From positions 202,779-248,977 of the forward strand of contig CACYHA010000006.1 in NCBI GenBank assembly GCA_902774035.1: 46,199 nucleotides of DNA, read 5' to 3'. This DNA comes from Oscillospiraceae bacterium. Its GTDB lineage: Bacteria; Bacillota; Clostridia; Oscillospirales; Acutalibacteraceae. Within the stretch, counting starts at the first letter, position 1. Every line of letters starts with the position of its first letter. Under the pieces are notes generated by a model. The model was not told the DNA's origin, made no database searches, and saw only the letters and a list, made by a program, of their open reading frames with translations. This document shows positions 7,741 to 15,964 of this stretch, piece after piece. The translations under genes were made by a program, and so were the position numbers.

Positions 7741-9606
7741 TTATGATTGTGTGCAGATTTCAACATGCTTTCCGCTGAACGCAACCCCGAATTTGAATAC
7801 TGGCAGCACACCTCTTGTTATCATTTCAGTATCATAGGATTTTTCATTGATCTGAGATAAAGCTGACTGTGCAAGTTTTTCTAATTGCTCGTCTGTTAAA
7901 CTCTTCTGCGCTTTCAATTCAAACAGAACACCCGGTCGGTTGCTTGCTTTCGGCATTAACTGAATATCGAATCTTCCTTCGCCGGATTCTCTGTTGGATG
8001 TCACATAGTATTGATCGTCAAACATTGCGCAGATTCCGAGGAAGAGACCGTGGAAAAACAGCTCGCCAACTGTATCAAAACTGCTCGCAGAACGGATCAA
8101 CAGATTTCGGAGATGAACTTGCAGTTTTTCCGGATTGTTGGTATAAATTGCCTCTTGAATCGCGACCGCTGAGGATGGCGAAACGATACTGTCAAGCTTT
8201 TGCAGTACCTCTTTGTTATAAACCGATTTGATCTCCTTATTTGGTATGGATACCTCGCACATAAAATCACCGTTGGGGGAGATGGCGGCATTTTCTGCTT
8301 TCAAGTATCCTGCAACCAGCAAAAAGCTGTAGATTGTCGATGGGTTTTTTTGAATTTGCGGATAAATGACACCGGTATCAATTAAAGTCAAAAACTTATC
8401 GCCCTGCAGCAGCTTCTCCAAACGTTCATATATTTCTTCATTCGCATTAGAAATGACTTCTGATATAATATCGTTACTGCCGGTGGATTGCCAAAAAGCG
8501 CGTGGCTTGCATCCGATATTAAAATAGTTAATGACTGACCAGGGATTAAAGATTTCCGTATTACCAAAGCGATAACCGTCATACCATTCACACAACTCCT
8601 TCAGCTGATCTTCTGCATGATAGTATAAAGCAAGCTGCTCAACCTCTGCGCGTGTAAATCCAAAATACGTGCTGTATTTTTCATCCAGAATCGAATAAAT
8701 CACAAGATTATTGAGACCGCTGAAAATACTTTCCTTTGCAACACGAAGGATCCCTGTTAAAAAACCATAAGCCAAACAGGGATTGTCTTTCAATCCACCC
8801 GAGAATAAGTTTCGCATGAAGTCAACAACTTCGTCGTAAAAGCCTTTCGAGTGCCCCTGTTGGATCGGAACATCATACTCGTCTATGATGATAATTGCTT
8901 TTTCTCCGTGGTGCTGATACAGCAGTTTAGACAAAAGGGCAAGTGCTCCGGACAGAGACACAAGATCTGCTTTTCGTTCTGCTATCTCGAGAAAACACTT
9001 TTTTTCGAAATCGCTGCACCGACTTGAATTCAACAATTCGCTGTGCCGCGAAAACTCATTTCCTATAGTTGATTTCAACATTTCAAAGGTTTTATCCCAA
9101 GTGTCGAATTTTATATCTTTGAAAGTTATAAAAATGACGGGAAACCTTCCCTGATAGGAACGGTATTTTTCACCGCACTTCCAAATAGCTCTGTTTTGAA
9201 AAAAGATCGAGGTATCTTCATCGGCTTTTTCAAAAAATGTTTTCAGCATATCCATGTTCAGCGTTTTACCAAAGCGGCGAGGACGCGTATACAGAGAGAC
9301 CATTGGACGCTCATCGAGGAAATCCTTAATCATCATTGTCTTATCAACATAATAGTATTGTGTTGATGCAATTTGATATTTTGTAATGCCAATAGGCAGG
9401 GGCAGAATTTGATCTTCGCCTGTTTCTGAGTGTGGCTGATTCTTATACCTTTTATCGGTAGGACGAGGAGTATTTTTAGGAATCAGCCATGCTTTCCCGT
9501 GTTTTTGTGCCCCGGGGATTTTTCCCTCACGGCACAGCTTGGTAATTCTTGTATCAAAAATGCCCCATTTCTCTGATGCTTCTTTTACTGACATCATATC
9601 TGTCAT
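7741..9606 (-). CDS. HTH + AAA-ATPase-like + PD-(D/E)XK protein (DUF1703 family)
   Basis: 621 residues in three parts. Residues 1-50 are an excisionase-type winged helix (MSVKEASEKWGIFDTRITKLCREGKI, AWLIPKN). Residues about 70-440 are the AAA-ATPase-like domain of the DUF1703/AAA_9820 family: LPIGITKYQIA, degenerate Walker A TRPRRFGKTLN (108-117), Walker B AIIIIDEYDVP. The C-terminus has a PD-(D/E)XK nuclease core: GEGRFDIQLMP and VLFELKAQKS. These proteins are abundant in gut Bacteroidetes and Clostridia, often in many copies; their role is unproven and mobile or defence functions are suspected. The N-terminal DNA-binding domain is an addition to the common form. Its promoter carries three phased repeats (see 9637-9708), suggesting self-control. 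Confidence 0.8.
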   Translation of the reverse strand: MTDMMSVKEASEKWGIFDTRITKLCREGKIPGAQKHGKAWLIPKNTPRPTDKRYKNQPHSETGEDQILPLPIGITKYQIASTQYYYVDKTMMIKDFLDERPMVSLYTRPRRFGKTLNMDMLKTFFEKADEDTSIFFQNRAIWKCGEKYRSYQGRFPVIFITFKDIKFDTWDKTFEMLKSTIGNEFSRHSELLNSSRCSDFEKKCFLEIAERKADLVSLSGALALLSKLLYQHHGEKAIIIIDEYDVPIQQGHSKGFYDEVVDFMRNLFSGGLKDNPCLAYGFLTGILRVAKESIFSGLNNLVIYSILDEKYSTYFGFTRAEVEQLALYYHAEDQLKELCEWYDGYRFGNTEIFNPWSVINYFNIGCKPRAFWQSTGSNDIISEVISNANEEIYERLEKLLQGDKFLTLIDTGVIYPQIQKNPSTIYSFLLVAGYLKAENAAISPNGDFMCEVSIPNKEIKSVYNKEVLQKLDSIVSPSSAVAIQEAIYTNNPEKLQVHLRNLLIRSASSFDTVGELFFHGLFLGICAMFDDQYYVTSNRESGEGRFDIQLMPKASNRPGVLFELKAQKSLTDEQLEKLAQSALSQINEKSYDTEMITRGVLPVFKFGVAFSGKHVEICTQS

Positions 9607-9636
9607 ACAAAACCCTCCCTATTCAGGCTCAAGAAT

Positions 9637-9708
9637 AGTATAACTCATTTTTCAGAATAATGCAAGAAAAATTCGGAATAATGCAAGCAATATTCAGAAT
9701 AATATTGC
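9637..9708 (-). promoter_or_regulatory. Promoter with three 21-bp-phased repeats upstream of HTH-AAA gene
   Basis: On the minus strand, -35 TTGCAT (9660-9665), a 17-bp spacer and -10 TATACT (9637-9642). The plus strand reads TTCAGAATAATGCAAG at 9651, TTCGGAATAATGCAAG at 9672 and a partial TTCAGAATAAT at 9693: three units exactly 21 bp apart. The proximal unit covers the -35 box, so binding there should repress. The encoded protein begins with a helix-turn-helix, making autoregulation the simplest reading. Confidence 0.65.
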
Positions 9709-9794
9709 GCATCTTCGAACGCTATTATTATTTTAAGCGGTTATTATAAATGGAATCTATTGTTTTTAGAAGATCCAGATATATCCAAAAAATC

Positions 9795-10006
9795 GACCCG
9801 CTACTGATGACATTGACGAACGACGAAATTTTTATACTCGGTGTCCTAAAACTTGGTGAGCGAATGGGGATTCGTTGTGCAGAATGACGAATCCTTTGAG
9901 GCTTACGGTGGGCATTTGGGAAGGCATTTAACAAAGTTTCAAGACTTAACATAAAAAAGGAACCACGTTGTGAACGCAAAATCGCGGTGTTCATAACGTG
10001 GTTGTT
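9795..10006 (+). repeat. 0.2-kb dispersed repeat, copy 2
   Basis: Second copy of the repeat at 3739-3950, with the same C-terminal peptide frame (LTNDEIFILGVLKLG, ERMGIRCAE, TGA 9885-9887) and the same 43-bp hairpin at 9961-10003. Here the frame extends upstream to an ATG at 9750, giving a possible 45-residue peptide (MESIVFRRSRYIQKID...), but there is no convincing ribosome binding site, so I treat it as a gene 3' end fused to unrelated sequence. Confidence 0.65.
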
Positions 10007-10008
10007 TG

Positions 10009-10182
10009 TTATTCGAAATCAAACAAAGGAAACGGTTTTTGTAGATTTATCGCGTGATCTGCCTTGCCTTCGTAAATGTGCTGTTGAAATACTTGCCGTT
10101 TGTTTATATAGAACTGCGGAGATACAGAGTGATGTGTGTTCCCGTGAGTAATGGCACAATGAGTTAGAAAATATAAAAATGT
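10009..10182 (-). pseudogene. C-terminal gene fragment of unknown family
   Basis: An open minus-strand frame of about 57 codons ends at TAA 10009-10011, just before the hairpin of repeat copy 2. It includes HGNTHHSVSPQFYINKRQVF and ends INLQKPFPLFDFE. The frame is closed upstream by TAA at 10183-10185 with no ATG or RBS. The composition looks like real protein rather than noise, so it is probably the tail of a lost gene. I do not recognise the family. Confidence 0.3.
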
Positions 10183-10254
10183 TTACTTTTTTACACATAA
10201 ATACCTATATAATGACTAATTCAAATAATTAACCACAATATTCTGAAAAAATAC

Positions 10255-10282
10255 TTGACAAAATTATAATTTTCGATATACT
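10255..10282 (+). promoter_or_regulatory. Promoter of Cro/CI-type regulator
   Basis: TTGACA (10255-10260), 16-bp spacer, TATACT (10277-10282), 28 bp before the ATG with GGAGG in between. Confidence 0.6.
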
Positions 10283-10309
10283 ATACATAGGAAGAAAGGA
10301 GGAATTACC

Positions 10310-10645
10310 ATGTCTGTGTTCAGCGATCGCTTGATTGCGTTGATGAATCGTCGTGGTCTTTCACAAAAAGAACTCTCGATAAGAGTTGGAGTAACAGAGG
10401 CGGCCATGTCCTATTATGTTAAAGGTTCCAGAACTCCACGCGGTGAGATCCTTGCTCGAATAGCGAAGGAACTAGGCTCGAGTGCAGATTATTTGCTTGG
10501 GACATCGGATGCTGACGATTGTGATAACAACAAAGAGCTTCTGTATCTGCAACGAAACCTTGGAAAGCTGGATTCTGAAAAACTGAAAAAAGCTGAACGA
10601 ATACTCAAGGCAGCATTTGATGATATTTTCGATGATGAGGAGTGA
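10310..10645 (+). CDS. XRE/Cro-CI family transcriptional regulator
   Basis: 111 residues. The N-terminal HTH is complete: FSDRLIALMNRRGLSQKELSIRV (helices 1-2), TEAAMSYYVKGSRTPRGEILARIAKELG (recognition helix to helix 5), ADYLLG. A short helical tail (LDSEKLKKAERILKAAFDDIF) probably dimerises. It is preceded by a strong RBS (AAGGAGGAATTACC) and its own promoter. Targets cannot be told; no obvious operator pair is seen in its promoter. It stands alone between the 0.2-kb repeat and the secreted glycosidase. Confidence 0.85.
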   Translation: MSVFSDRLIALMNRRGLSQKELSIRVGVTEAAMSYYVKGSRTPRGEILARIAKELGSSADYLLGTSDADDCDNNKELLYLQRNLGKLDSEKLKKAERILKAAFDDIFDDEE

Positions 10646-10721
10646 AACAACTACGGATACGAAAGTGTGTTTTAACTGATATAAAAAGGAGGAATGTCCT
10701 TTGATTGTCTTAAACAAAATA

Positions 10722-10820
10722 AAAGCACTGCATTGATTGTTGGCACAATCGTTGCAATGCTTTGCCTTCGAGTATCTCTACCCGTAATCTGGTATTCTTA
10801 TTATATGAGATTCGAAGGCA
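10722..10820. repeat. Two long inverted repeats after the regulator gene
   Basis: An imperfect stem at 10722-10763 (AAAGCA...TGATTGT / ACAATC...TGCTTT) is followed directly by TGCCTTCGA (10763) paired with TTCGAAGGCA (10811). They may terminate the regulator transcript. The region 10646-10844 has no credible gene. Confidence 0.45.
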
Positions 10821-10844
10821 AAAGTCAATGGGCAGGTTTCAGTC

Positions 10845-10873
10845 TTGCAATTATTTTGGTTTTAGGTTACAAT
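10845..10873 (+). promoter_or_regulatory. Promoter of the six-hairpin glycosidase gene
   Basis: TTGCAA (10845-10850), 17-bp spacer, TACAAT (10868-10873). The leader to ATG 11049 is about 170 nt and also contains an in-frame upstream start (10956). Confidence 0.55.
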
Positions 10874-11048
10874 AAAACGGAAGAAAGCAAAAGATTCATC
10901 CGGTTTCGATTCGGCGCACACCCCGACCATCCGCAAACAATACGCCGTCGAAGCTTTGAAATGCTTTTCAAGAAGGCAACGCATGGACGAGAAGAAAAAA
11001 GAGAGCCGCGATGTGGGCTTCCAAATGAATGAGAGAAGGCGTATAATC

Positions 11049-13625
11049 ATGAAAATGAAACAGCTGCTGTCGATCCTTATGGCGTTTGTTCTTTTCTGTT
11101 CAGACATCTTACCGGCGCTTGCGGTGAACGCGCCGAGAACAGAGGCCGCCGCAGTGCAGAAGATCGAAGAAGCAGAAAGTGATTTGTACTCTTTTTTCAG
11201 CCGCCTTGTCAATCGGATCCTTGCTTTTTTCAAAAAGCTTTCATCGCTGTTTCAGCGCAGCAGCAACAGCGGCGTAACGCTCGAGCTGCCGAAAGAAGGC
11301 GCCGTCACAGGCGCGCGGGTCAGCGCGAAGGTCCGCGTGAACGACGATATGACGGACTATGAATATTACATCGTCGATTGGGGCGACGGCGCATGGAGCT
11401 ATAACGGCCCTTATGTGTATATCGACTCTGCCCGTATCACCGGCGAAGTGTATCATACCTATCGCCAGCCCGGCGCTTACACGGTCAAAGCCTGCGGCGT
11501 CAATCTGGCGGCAGGTACGTTTTACGGCTGGACTGAACCGCAGACGCTGGATGTGGGCGGCGATGTGCAGCCGTCGCACCCGATCGCCGACGGATCACCG
11601 ATCTGTTCGTCAAGCGGCGGCCGGCTGTTTGCAGCCGGGAACATTGCCGACGGCAAAGCGTGTACCCGCTGGCAGAGCGCGGCGGCAAAATCGGCAGATA
11701 CGTCCGACTATATCGGCTATTTGTTTGACGATGTTTACACGCTGGAATTGCTGGAAATCGACTTTCCGAAGGATCTGACGACGTTCCCCTCAAATGTTAC
11801 GATAGAATACACCACCGACGGCGGCAAGACCTGGTATATGCTGCCGCATTACTACTATGTTTTGCCGAATTCCGAAGGGCTGTATGCCTGCGTGATGAAC
11901 TTTCCCAATCCCAAAGGCAAAACGCTGTCACTGCCGCTGGACGGAATTGCGGCAAACGGGGTTCGCTTCCGCGGTATCGACTATCTTGCGTCCGATTATG
12001 TCGGGTACAGCTTCGGCGTCAGCGAGATGCGCGTCTACGGCAAAAAAGGCACGCTGCTCTACACGTCCAACGACGGCTGTTACAACGCCGATCTGAGCAA
12101 TATGTGGGCGATCTTCGGCACGGCAAAGACGGAACCTCGCATGTACAATTCTCTGCGCGGCGCACGGTCGAACGTGGAGCCCTTCCGTTCCGGGATGACG
12201 ATGATCGCTTCCATCGAATGGCTGGCATGGAACGGGATGAAACTCAACTGGTCTGGCTTCGACGAAGCGAAAGATATCCATCTGCAGTCGCTCAATTGGG
12301 CGGTGTACGGCGGCGACGGCTGGTATTACGACGAAGAAACGGGGCAATATCTCGTGGATGAATCGGAGTATGAGACCAATGCGCGCGACGACGGTTTTAT
12401 CTGGGCGACGGAAGCCGCGCCAAAGCATCTGGACGCGCAGACGCATTATACCAACAATTCTTCGCTGATCATTGCCGCGCGCGACTATCTTCTTTCTACG
12501 GATGACCCGGAGGGCTTCCTTTCCATGGTCAACCGGCGCGGTCAGGTCATGCGCGACAAGCTGCGCAAAGCGATGGACTATATGCTCGTCAACTTAAACG
12601 GCGCATCCGGGCTGATGACGATTTATGACCCGCGCAACGACGGCACGGTGCACGGCGTTTCCTCCAACTACTGGGACAGCCTGAACTTTTTCGGTTATCA
12701 GTCCGCCTATGAAAACGTGTTTTTCTATCAGGCGGTGCTGGCGATGGCGGATATCGAAAGCTTTCTCGGCAACACGGCCGAAGCCGAACGGTACACGCTT
12801 CTTGGATCCAAAATCAAACAAGTCTTCAACGAGACCTTCTGGGACGCCGAAAAGGGGCGCTATATCACCTCGATCAACATCAAAGGCGAGCGGCTGGACT
12901 TTGGAATCACTTTCGTCAATTTCATGGCGGCGTCTGCCGGCCTCGCCTCGAAGGAACAGTCGAAAAGCATATACGATTGGATCGACGGAACACGCATCAT
13001 CGAAGGCGACACCTCCACCGGCGAAGACATCTACGCGTTCAAGGTTGCGGCACGGTCAAATACCGTTGCCGTTGAAACGATCGAAGAAGACGGGCTGCAC
13101 TATTGGTGGTATAACGGGCATGATTTCAACGACGTATTGCCGGGGCATTGGGGCTTATACGGTCAGCAGATGCAAAACGGCGGCACGATCTTTTACATCT
13201 CCTATTACGATATTGCCGGACGGACGAGTCTCTCCAGCGACAACGCGATCGAACGCTTCAACATCATCATGGACGAATTCCACAAGGATGCTCTGCGCCG
13301 CGACCCCCGCACAAAATGGGGCACCTACCTTGTAAGTATCAACGGCGAGTTTCCGGAATCTGGTCTTGTACCGTATTCGTTCGTTTCAGAAATCGTTGGA
13401 ATCACACCGCAAGTGAAAGGACTTGAAATCAAAGCGAACCTGCCCTCCGATATGACATATGCGGGGGTCAGGGAATACGAATACCGCGGAAAGACCTACA
13501 GCATTGAAGTGAACAAAACAGTGACCGCGCCGGAAATGACGTTGAACGGCGGAACTTATACGGTCAAGGTGCCTGCCGACGGCGCATATTATATCACAAT
13601 GCAAAACACCGTTGTAAAAGGTTGA
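11049..13625 (+). CDS. Secreted six-hairpin glycosidase with PKD-like and discoidin-like domains
   Basis: 858 residues from the ATG at 11049; the longer in-frame start at 10956 is rejected because a clean signal peptide (MKMKQLLSILMAFVLFCSDILPALA) begins at 11049, preceded by AGAAGG. After an amphipathic segment (FFSRLVNRILAFFKKLSSLF) comes a PKD-like domain (YIVDWGDGAW, VYHTYRQPGAYTVKACG). Next is an F5/8-type C-like domain (IADGKACTRWQSAA, TIEYTTDGGKTWYMLP), then a catalytic (alpha/alpha)6 barrel (SSNYWDSLNFFGYQSAYENV, NETFWDAEKGRY, HYWWYNGHDFNDVLPGHWG, PESGLVPYSFVSEIVG) and a C-terminal beta domain. The barrel resembles GH78/GH65-like six-hairpin enzymes, so a plant or host glycan glycosidase is likely; I cannot name the family. 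Its amphipathic segment resembles the GH127 tail. Confidence 0.65.
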   Translation: MKMKQLLSILMAFVLFCSDILPALAVNAPRTEAAAVQKIEEAESDLYSFFSRLVNRILAFFKKLSSLFQRSSNSGVTLELPKEGAVTGARVSAKVRVNDDMTDYEYYIVDWGDGAWSYNGPYVYIDSARITGEVYHTYRQPGAYTVKACGVNLAAGTFYGWTEPQTLDVGGDVQPSHPIADGSPICSSSGGRLFAAGNIADGKACTRWQSAAAKSADTSDYIGYLFDDVYTLELLEIDFPKDLTTFPSNVTIEYTTDGGKTWYMLPHYYYVLPNSEGLYACVMNFPNPKGKTLSLPLDGIAANGVRFRGIDYLASDYVGYSFGVSEMRVYGKKGTLLYTSNDGCYNADLSNMWAIFGTAKTEPRMYNSLRGARSNVEPFRSGMTMIASIEWLAWNGMKLNWSGFDEAKDIHLQSLNWAVYGGDGWYYDEETGQYLVDESEYETNARDDGFIWATEAAPKHLDAQTHYTNNSSLIIAARDYLLSTDDPEGFLSMVNRRGQVMRDKLRKAMDYMLVNLNGASGLMTIYDPRNDGTVHGVSSNYWDSLNFFGYQSAYENVFFYQAVLAMADIESFLGNTAEAERYTLLGSKIKQVFNETFWDAEKGRYITSINIKGERLDFGITFVNFMAASAGLASKEQSKSIYDWIDGTRIIEGDTSTGEDIYAFKVAARSNTVAVETIEEDGLHYWWYNGHDFNDVLPGHWGLYGQQMQNGGTIFYISYYDIAGRTSLSSDNAIERFNIIMDEFHKDALRRDPRTKWGTYLVSINGEFPESGLVPYSFVSEIVGITPQVKGLEIKANLPSDMTYAGVREYEYRGKTYSIEVNKTVTAPEMTLNGGTYTVKVPADGAYYITMQNTVVKG

Positions 13626-13714
13626 TGAGAATAGAAAGCTCTGAGGATCACGCGACCGCGTTGGTTTCAGTATATAAACAAGGGCGCGTTGCAAAAAAAC
13701 AATCCGAAAACAAA

Positions 13715-13748
13715 GGCACCAGTTCACCCGAAAGGGTTGGCTGGTGCC
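13715..13748. terminator. Hairpin with GAAA loop
   Basis: GGCACCAG and CTGGTGCC flank CCC-GAAA-GGG. It lies 90 bp after the glycosidase stop. No T-run follows, so termination strength is uncertain. Confidence 0.45.
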
Positions 13749-13883
13749 AAAGTTTGTGGTAAAATTATGGTGTGAACTACAACTTTACCACAACAGAGTA
13801 TACTGTTACTGTTGAACACAACGATTAGGGATCTTAAAACTTAAGGAGAAAGCTGAAAGGGTGCAGTAATCCTATTCGCACAT

Positions 13884-13912
13884 TTGCCTCCTTTGCGGTT
13901 TCATGCTACACT
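13884..13912 (+). promoter_or_regulatory. Promoter of TnpV fragment (leader shared with 15515)
   Basis: TTGCCT (13884-13889), 17-bp spacer, TACACT (13907-13912). The sequence from GCACATTTGCCTCC to the RBS is nearly identical to the leader at 15510-15574. Confidence 0.6.
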
Positions 13913-13944
13913 TTGCGTGAAATCAAAACAAGGAGGCATTCTTT

Positions 13945-14156
13945 ATGAAAAAACACATCTATAATGAACAAAACGGACTGCACTACACCCTGCATGGCGA
14001 CGACTGAGGGACAACGCGTTAGGCGACACCCGACAATATGTCCGTTTTGCCGGATTTACCCTCACAAAATCGGACGCGGAAACGTATTTTCGCGCCCGCG
14101 ACCCGAGGCGAAGGGTGAATCAGTGGAAGGACATCACCATCAATTTGTTCATCTAA
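13945..14156 (+). pseudogene. TnpV N-terminus fused to a foreign C-terminal fragment
   Basis: ATG 13945 (RBS AAGGAGG) starts MKKHIYNEQNGLHYTLHGDD and stops at TGA 14005-14007. The peptide is the N-terminus of TnpV-type transposon-encoded proteins (HIxxxxxGLxYTLxGD). In another frame from about 14001 the reading continues LRDNALGDTRQYVRFAGF and ends VNQWKDITINLFI with TAA 14154-14156, a tail I do not recognise. The two halves are out of frame, so this is a recombination product. The intact TnpV body is at 15575-15877. Confidence 0.6.
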
Positions 14157-14157
14157 A

Positions 14158-14190
14158 AAGACTCCGTCGGAGAAATCCGGCGGAGTTTTT
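14158..14190 (+). terminator. Rho-independent terminator
   Basis: ACTCCG-t-CGGA, loop GAAA, TCCG-g-CGGAGT followed by TTTTT, directly after the TnpV/foreign fragment stop. Confidence 0.75.
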
Positions 14191-14244
14191 GCGCGTGAGG
14201 ATAATTCACTTGTTTTTGCTATCCATCAATTCATAGGATCACCA

Positions 14245-15378
14245 TCAGAAAACTGCTTCGTTCTTCAAGATTGAAAGACGCTGAAAGAACATTCCTTTCA
14301 TTTTCTCATCTTCAAACCAGGCTTCGTCGATGGGTTTTCTTTGGTTTAAGCCGACTTCACGAACAGCGTTGATTGCAGCCTGTTTTTGGGAGAAATTACC
14401 ATCCGCTGTCTGACATACAGAACCTTCCACTGTATCATAGGATAGGAAAGCTTTGTTAAAGTCCATCAGAGGATGGAGAGAAACAGGGCGATTTGTTTTG
14501 TTGTCTATCAATAAGCCCCAGTTGCCCCAATGACGATCTGTATTACCGATCAGGTAGTCGATCACGTTCATCATGCTATAACCGTAGGCATCCAATTTGT
14601 GAACAGCCGCTTTGGAATCCTTTCCGTGATTGACACACCAAAGCTCATAATGATCGAACGGAACGATGCTGTGTGTTTCGTCCGTTATGATTTTGCAGCA
14701 CGACACCGGAGTTCCGTCAAATGCTTCCGAATGATAGGAAACATGTTTGATATCAAAACAATCTACAATTTTAGAAGCTAACAGTTCGGCTTTCACATCG
14801 CGAACATCTCCGTCTTTGAGCAAGTAGAAGCTGTCGCCTCTGCGCACCCATGCTTTCGGGGCAACACCGGATGTTCCAACATCTCCCGCAGCGTCTTTGG
14901 GCTTCAAAAGCTCTGCATTCTGTGCCGTTAATTGCTTCCCTCGCAAACTCACGGCTGAAAAAGTATCTGAAAGAGAATGCCGATATAAGCTGATATCTGC
15001 GAACCGGATGCGCTCTCCTTTTGCACGAATCCAATAAACATCAGTCAGACTCAGGCCGTGATAGGAAAGCGCAATCTTTGCGCGATCCTTATCGGTTGCC
15101 GCTTGCGCAGCACCAATACTGTTCATGATTTCTTTTGCATACTTACGATCAAGGGTTAGAACCCGAGAAGCACACCAATAGTAGAAATTGTTCAGATTAT
15201 TGACTCGCTCGTCAATGTCGTCGCTTTTTTTCAGATAAAGGTTGTAAGGAAGAAAAGAAGAAAACTTGATACTGCAGCGACCGTCTTCATATACAGATGC
15301 AACATGACGATCCAAGTGCATAATATCAAAATGATCCCATCCTTTTTGCAGGATATCTCTGTTGATTTGCACGCTCAT
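14245..15378 (-). CDS. HipA-like kinase-fold protein
   Basis: 377 residues from ATG 15378; a GTG at 15387 is too close to AGAAAGG to be the start. The C-terminal half shows the HipA/PI3K-like catalytic core: MNVIDYLIGNTDRHWGNWG (catalytic loop, NTDRHxGN) and HPLMDFNKAF (metal-binding DFN), about residues 280-325. Upstream, GVAPKAWVRRGDSFYLLKDG is the nucleotide-binding strand-loop (normally PK...W with a lysine on the following strand). HipA proteins phosphorylate GltX and cause persistence, normally with a HipB-type antitoxin. No HipB partner lies next to this gene, so it may be a solo regulator of the kind common in Clostridia. It has its own promoter (15414-15442). Confidence 0.8.
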   Translation of the reverse strand: MSVQINRDILQKGWDHFDIMHLDRHVASVYEDGRCSIKFSSFLPYNLYLKKSDDIDERVNNLNNFYYWCASRVLTLDRKYAKEIMNSIGAAQAATDKDRAKIALSYHGLSLTDVYWIRAKGERIRFADISLYRHSLSDTFSAVSLRGKQLTAQNAELLKPKDAAGDVGTSGVAPKAWVRRGDSFYLLKDGDVRDVKAELLASKIVDCFDIKHVSYHSEAFDGTPVSCCKIITDETHSIVPFDHYELWCVNHGKDSKAAVHKLDAYGYSMMNVIDYLIGNTDRHWGNWGLLIDNKTNRPVSLHPLMDFNKAFLSYDTVEGSVCQTADGNFSQKQAAINAVREVGLNQRKPIDEAWFEDEKMKGMFFQRLSILKNEAVF

Positions 15379-15413
15379 GATCTTCACAACCTTTCTGTTC
15401 TTTATTAAAATTT

Positions 15414-15442
15414 AGTATAGCATGTTCGGCGTACAAATGCAA
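15414..15442 (-). promoter_or_regulatory. Promoter of HipA-like gene
   Basis: Minus strand: TTGCAT (15437-15442), 17-bp spacer, TATACT (15414-15419); about 35 bp from the ATG. Confidence 0.65.
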
Positions 15443-15514
15443 GCAAAGATTATTTGAAAGGTACGGATTAAAAATCTGATTACAATAAAAAAAGCAAAAA
15501 AGCATTTCGCACAT

Positions 15515-15543
15515 TTGCCTCCTTTTTGATTCTATGCTACACT
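15515..15543 (+). promoter_or_regulatory. Promoter of TnpV-like gene
   Basis: TTGCCT (15515-15520), 17-bp spacer, TACACT (15538-15543), same arrangement and flanks as 13884-13912. Confidence 0.65.
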
Positions 15544-15574
15544 TTGCATGAACTCAAATAAAGGAGGTATTCTT

Positions 15575-15877
15575 ATGGCAATCACAAACGAAAGCAAACC
15601 CCTCGGCAAGTACGGCAGGATGCGCAGGACGTATCTGAAAGAGCACCAAAAGGCATTCTACATTCAACTCCAAGCGCGCGGAGAGCTTTGGCAGCATCTG
15701 CGTGAGGTGGATGAACAGGCACAGTCCATGGTGGACACGATCGTTGCGCGAATGGCAGAAATCGACGGCGTGACGGAAGAGCTCAAGGCGACCGATCAGA
15801 TGAAGTGGGTCGGGTTGATGAACAACTACAGGCACTGCGCGGAAGAGTTTGTGCTGCGGGATGTGGTGTACATGTAA
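15575..15877 (+). CDS. TnpV-family transposon-encoded protein (short form)
   Basis: 100 residues from ATG 15575, which has AAGGAGGT at optimal spacing; an upstream in-frame start (15548) has none. KPLGKYGRMRRTYLKEHQKAF, LREVDEQAQSMVDTIVARMAEIDGV and TDQMKWVGLMNNYRHCAEEFV are the helical body of TnpV proteins, which accompany Clostridial transposons and conjugative elements. The usual N-terminal GLxYTLxGDYYLPDL strand region is missing; a detached copy of just that part is at 13945. This suggests a segmental deletion or recombination between two copies with the same leader. Function of TnpV is unknown. Confidence 0.75.
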   Translation: MAITNESKPLGKYGRMRRTYLKEHQKAFYIQLQARGELWQHLREVDEQAQSMVDTIVARMAEIDGVTEELKATDQMKWVGLMNNYRHCAEEFVLRDVVYM

Positions 15878-15964
15878 CCAGCTGGCGAAGGAGGCAAGAG
15901 AAAACCTGGAATATGTGTATACACGGAACTGCTGAATCACTTCTCCGGCGTGTAATATAGTTGT

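Noticed and set aside
10694-11032. 112-codon frame after the XRE gene
   Set aside because: Its ATG is only a few bases from GGAGG and it runs across two inverted repeats, a promoter and the leader of the next gene.
14245-15378. HipA-like gene as half of a HipBA toxin-antitoxin pair
   Set aside because: No HipB-type HTH gene is adjacent; the small neighbour at 15575 is TnpV-like on the other strand.
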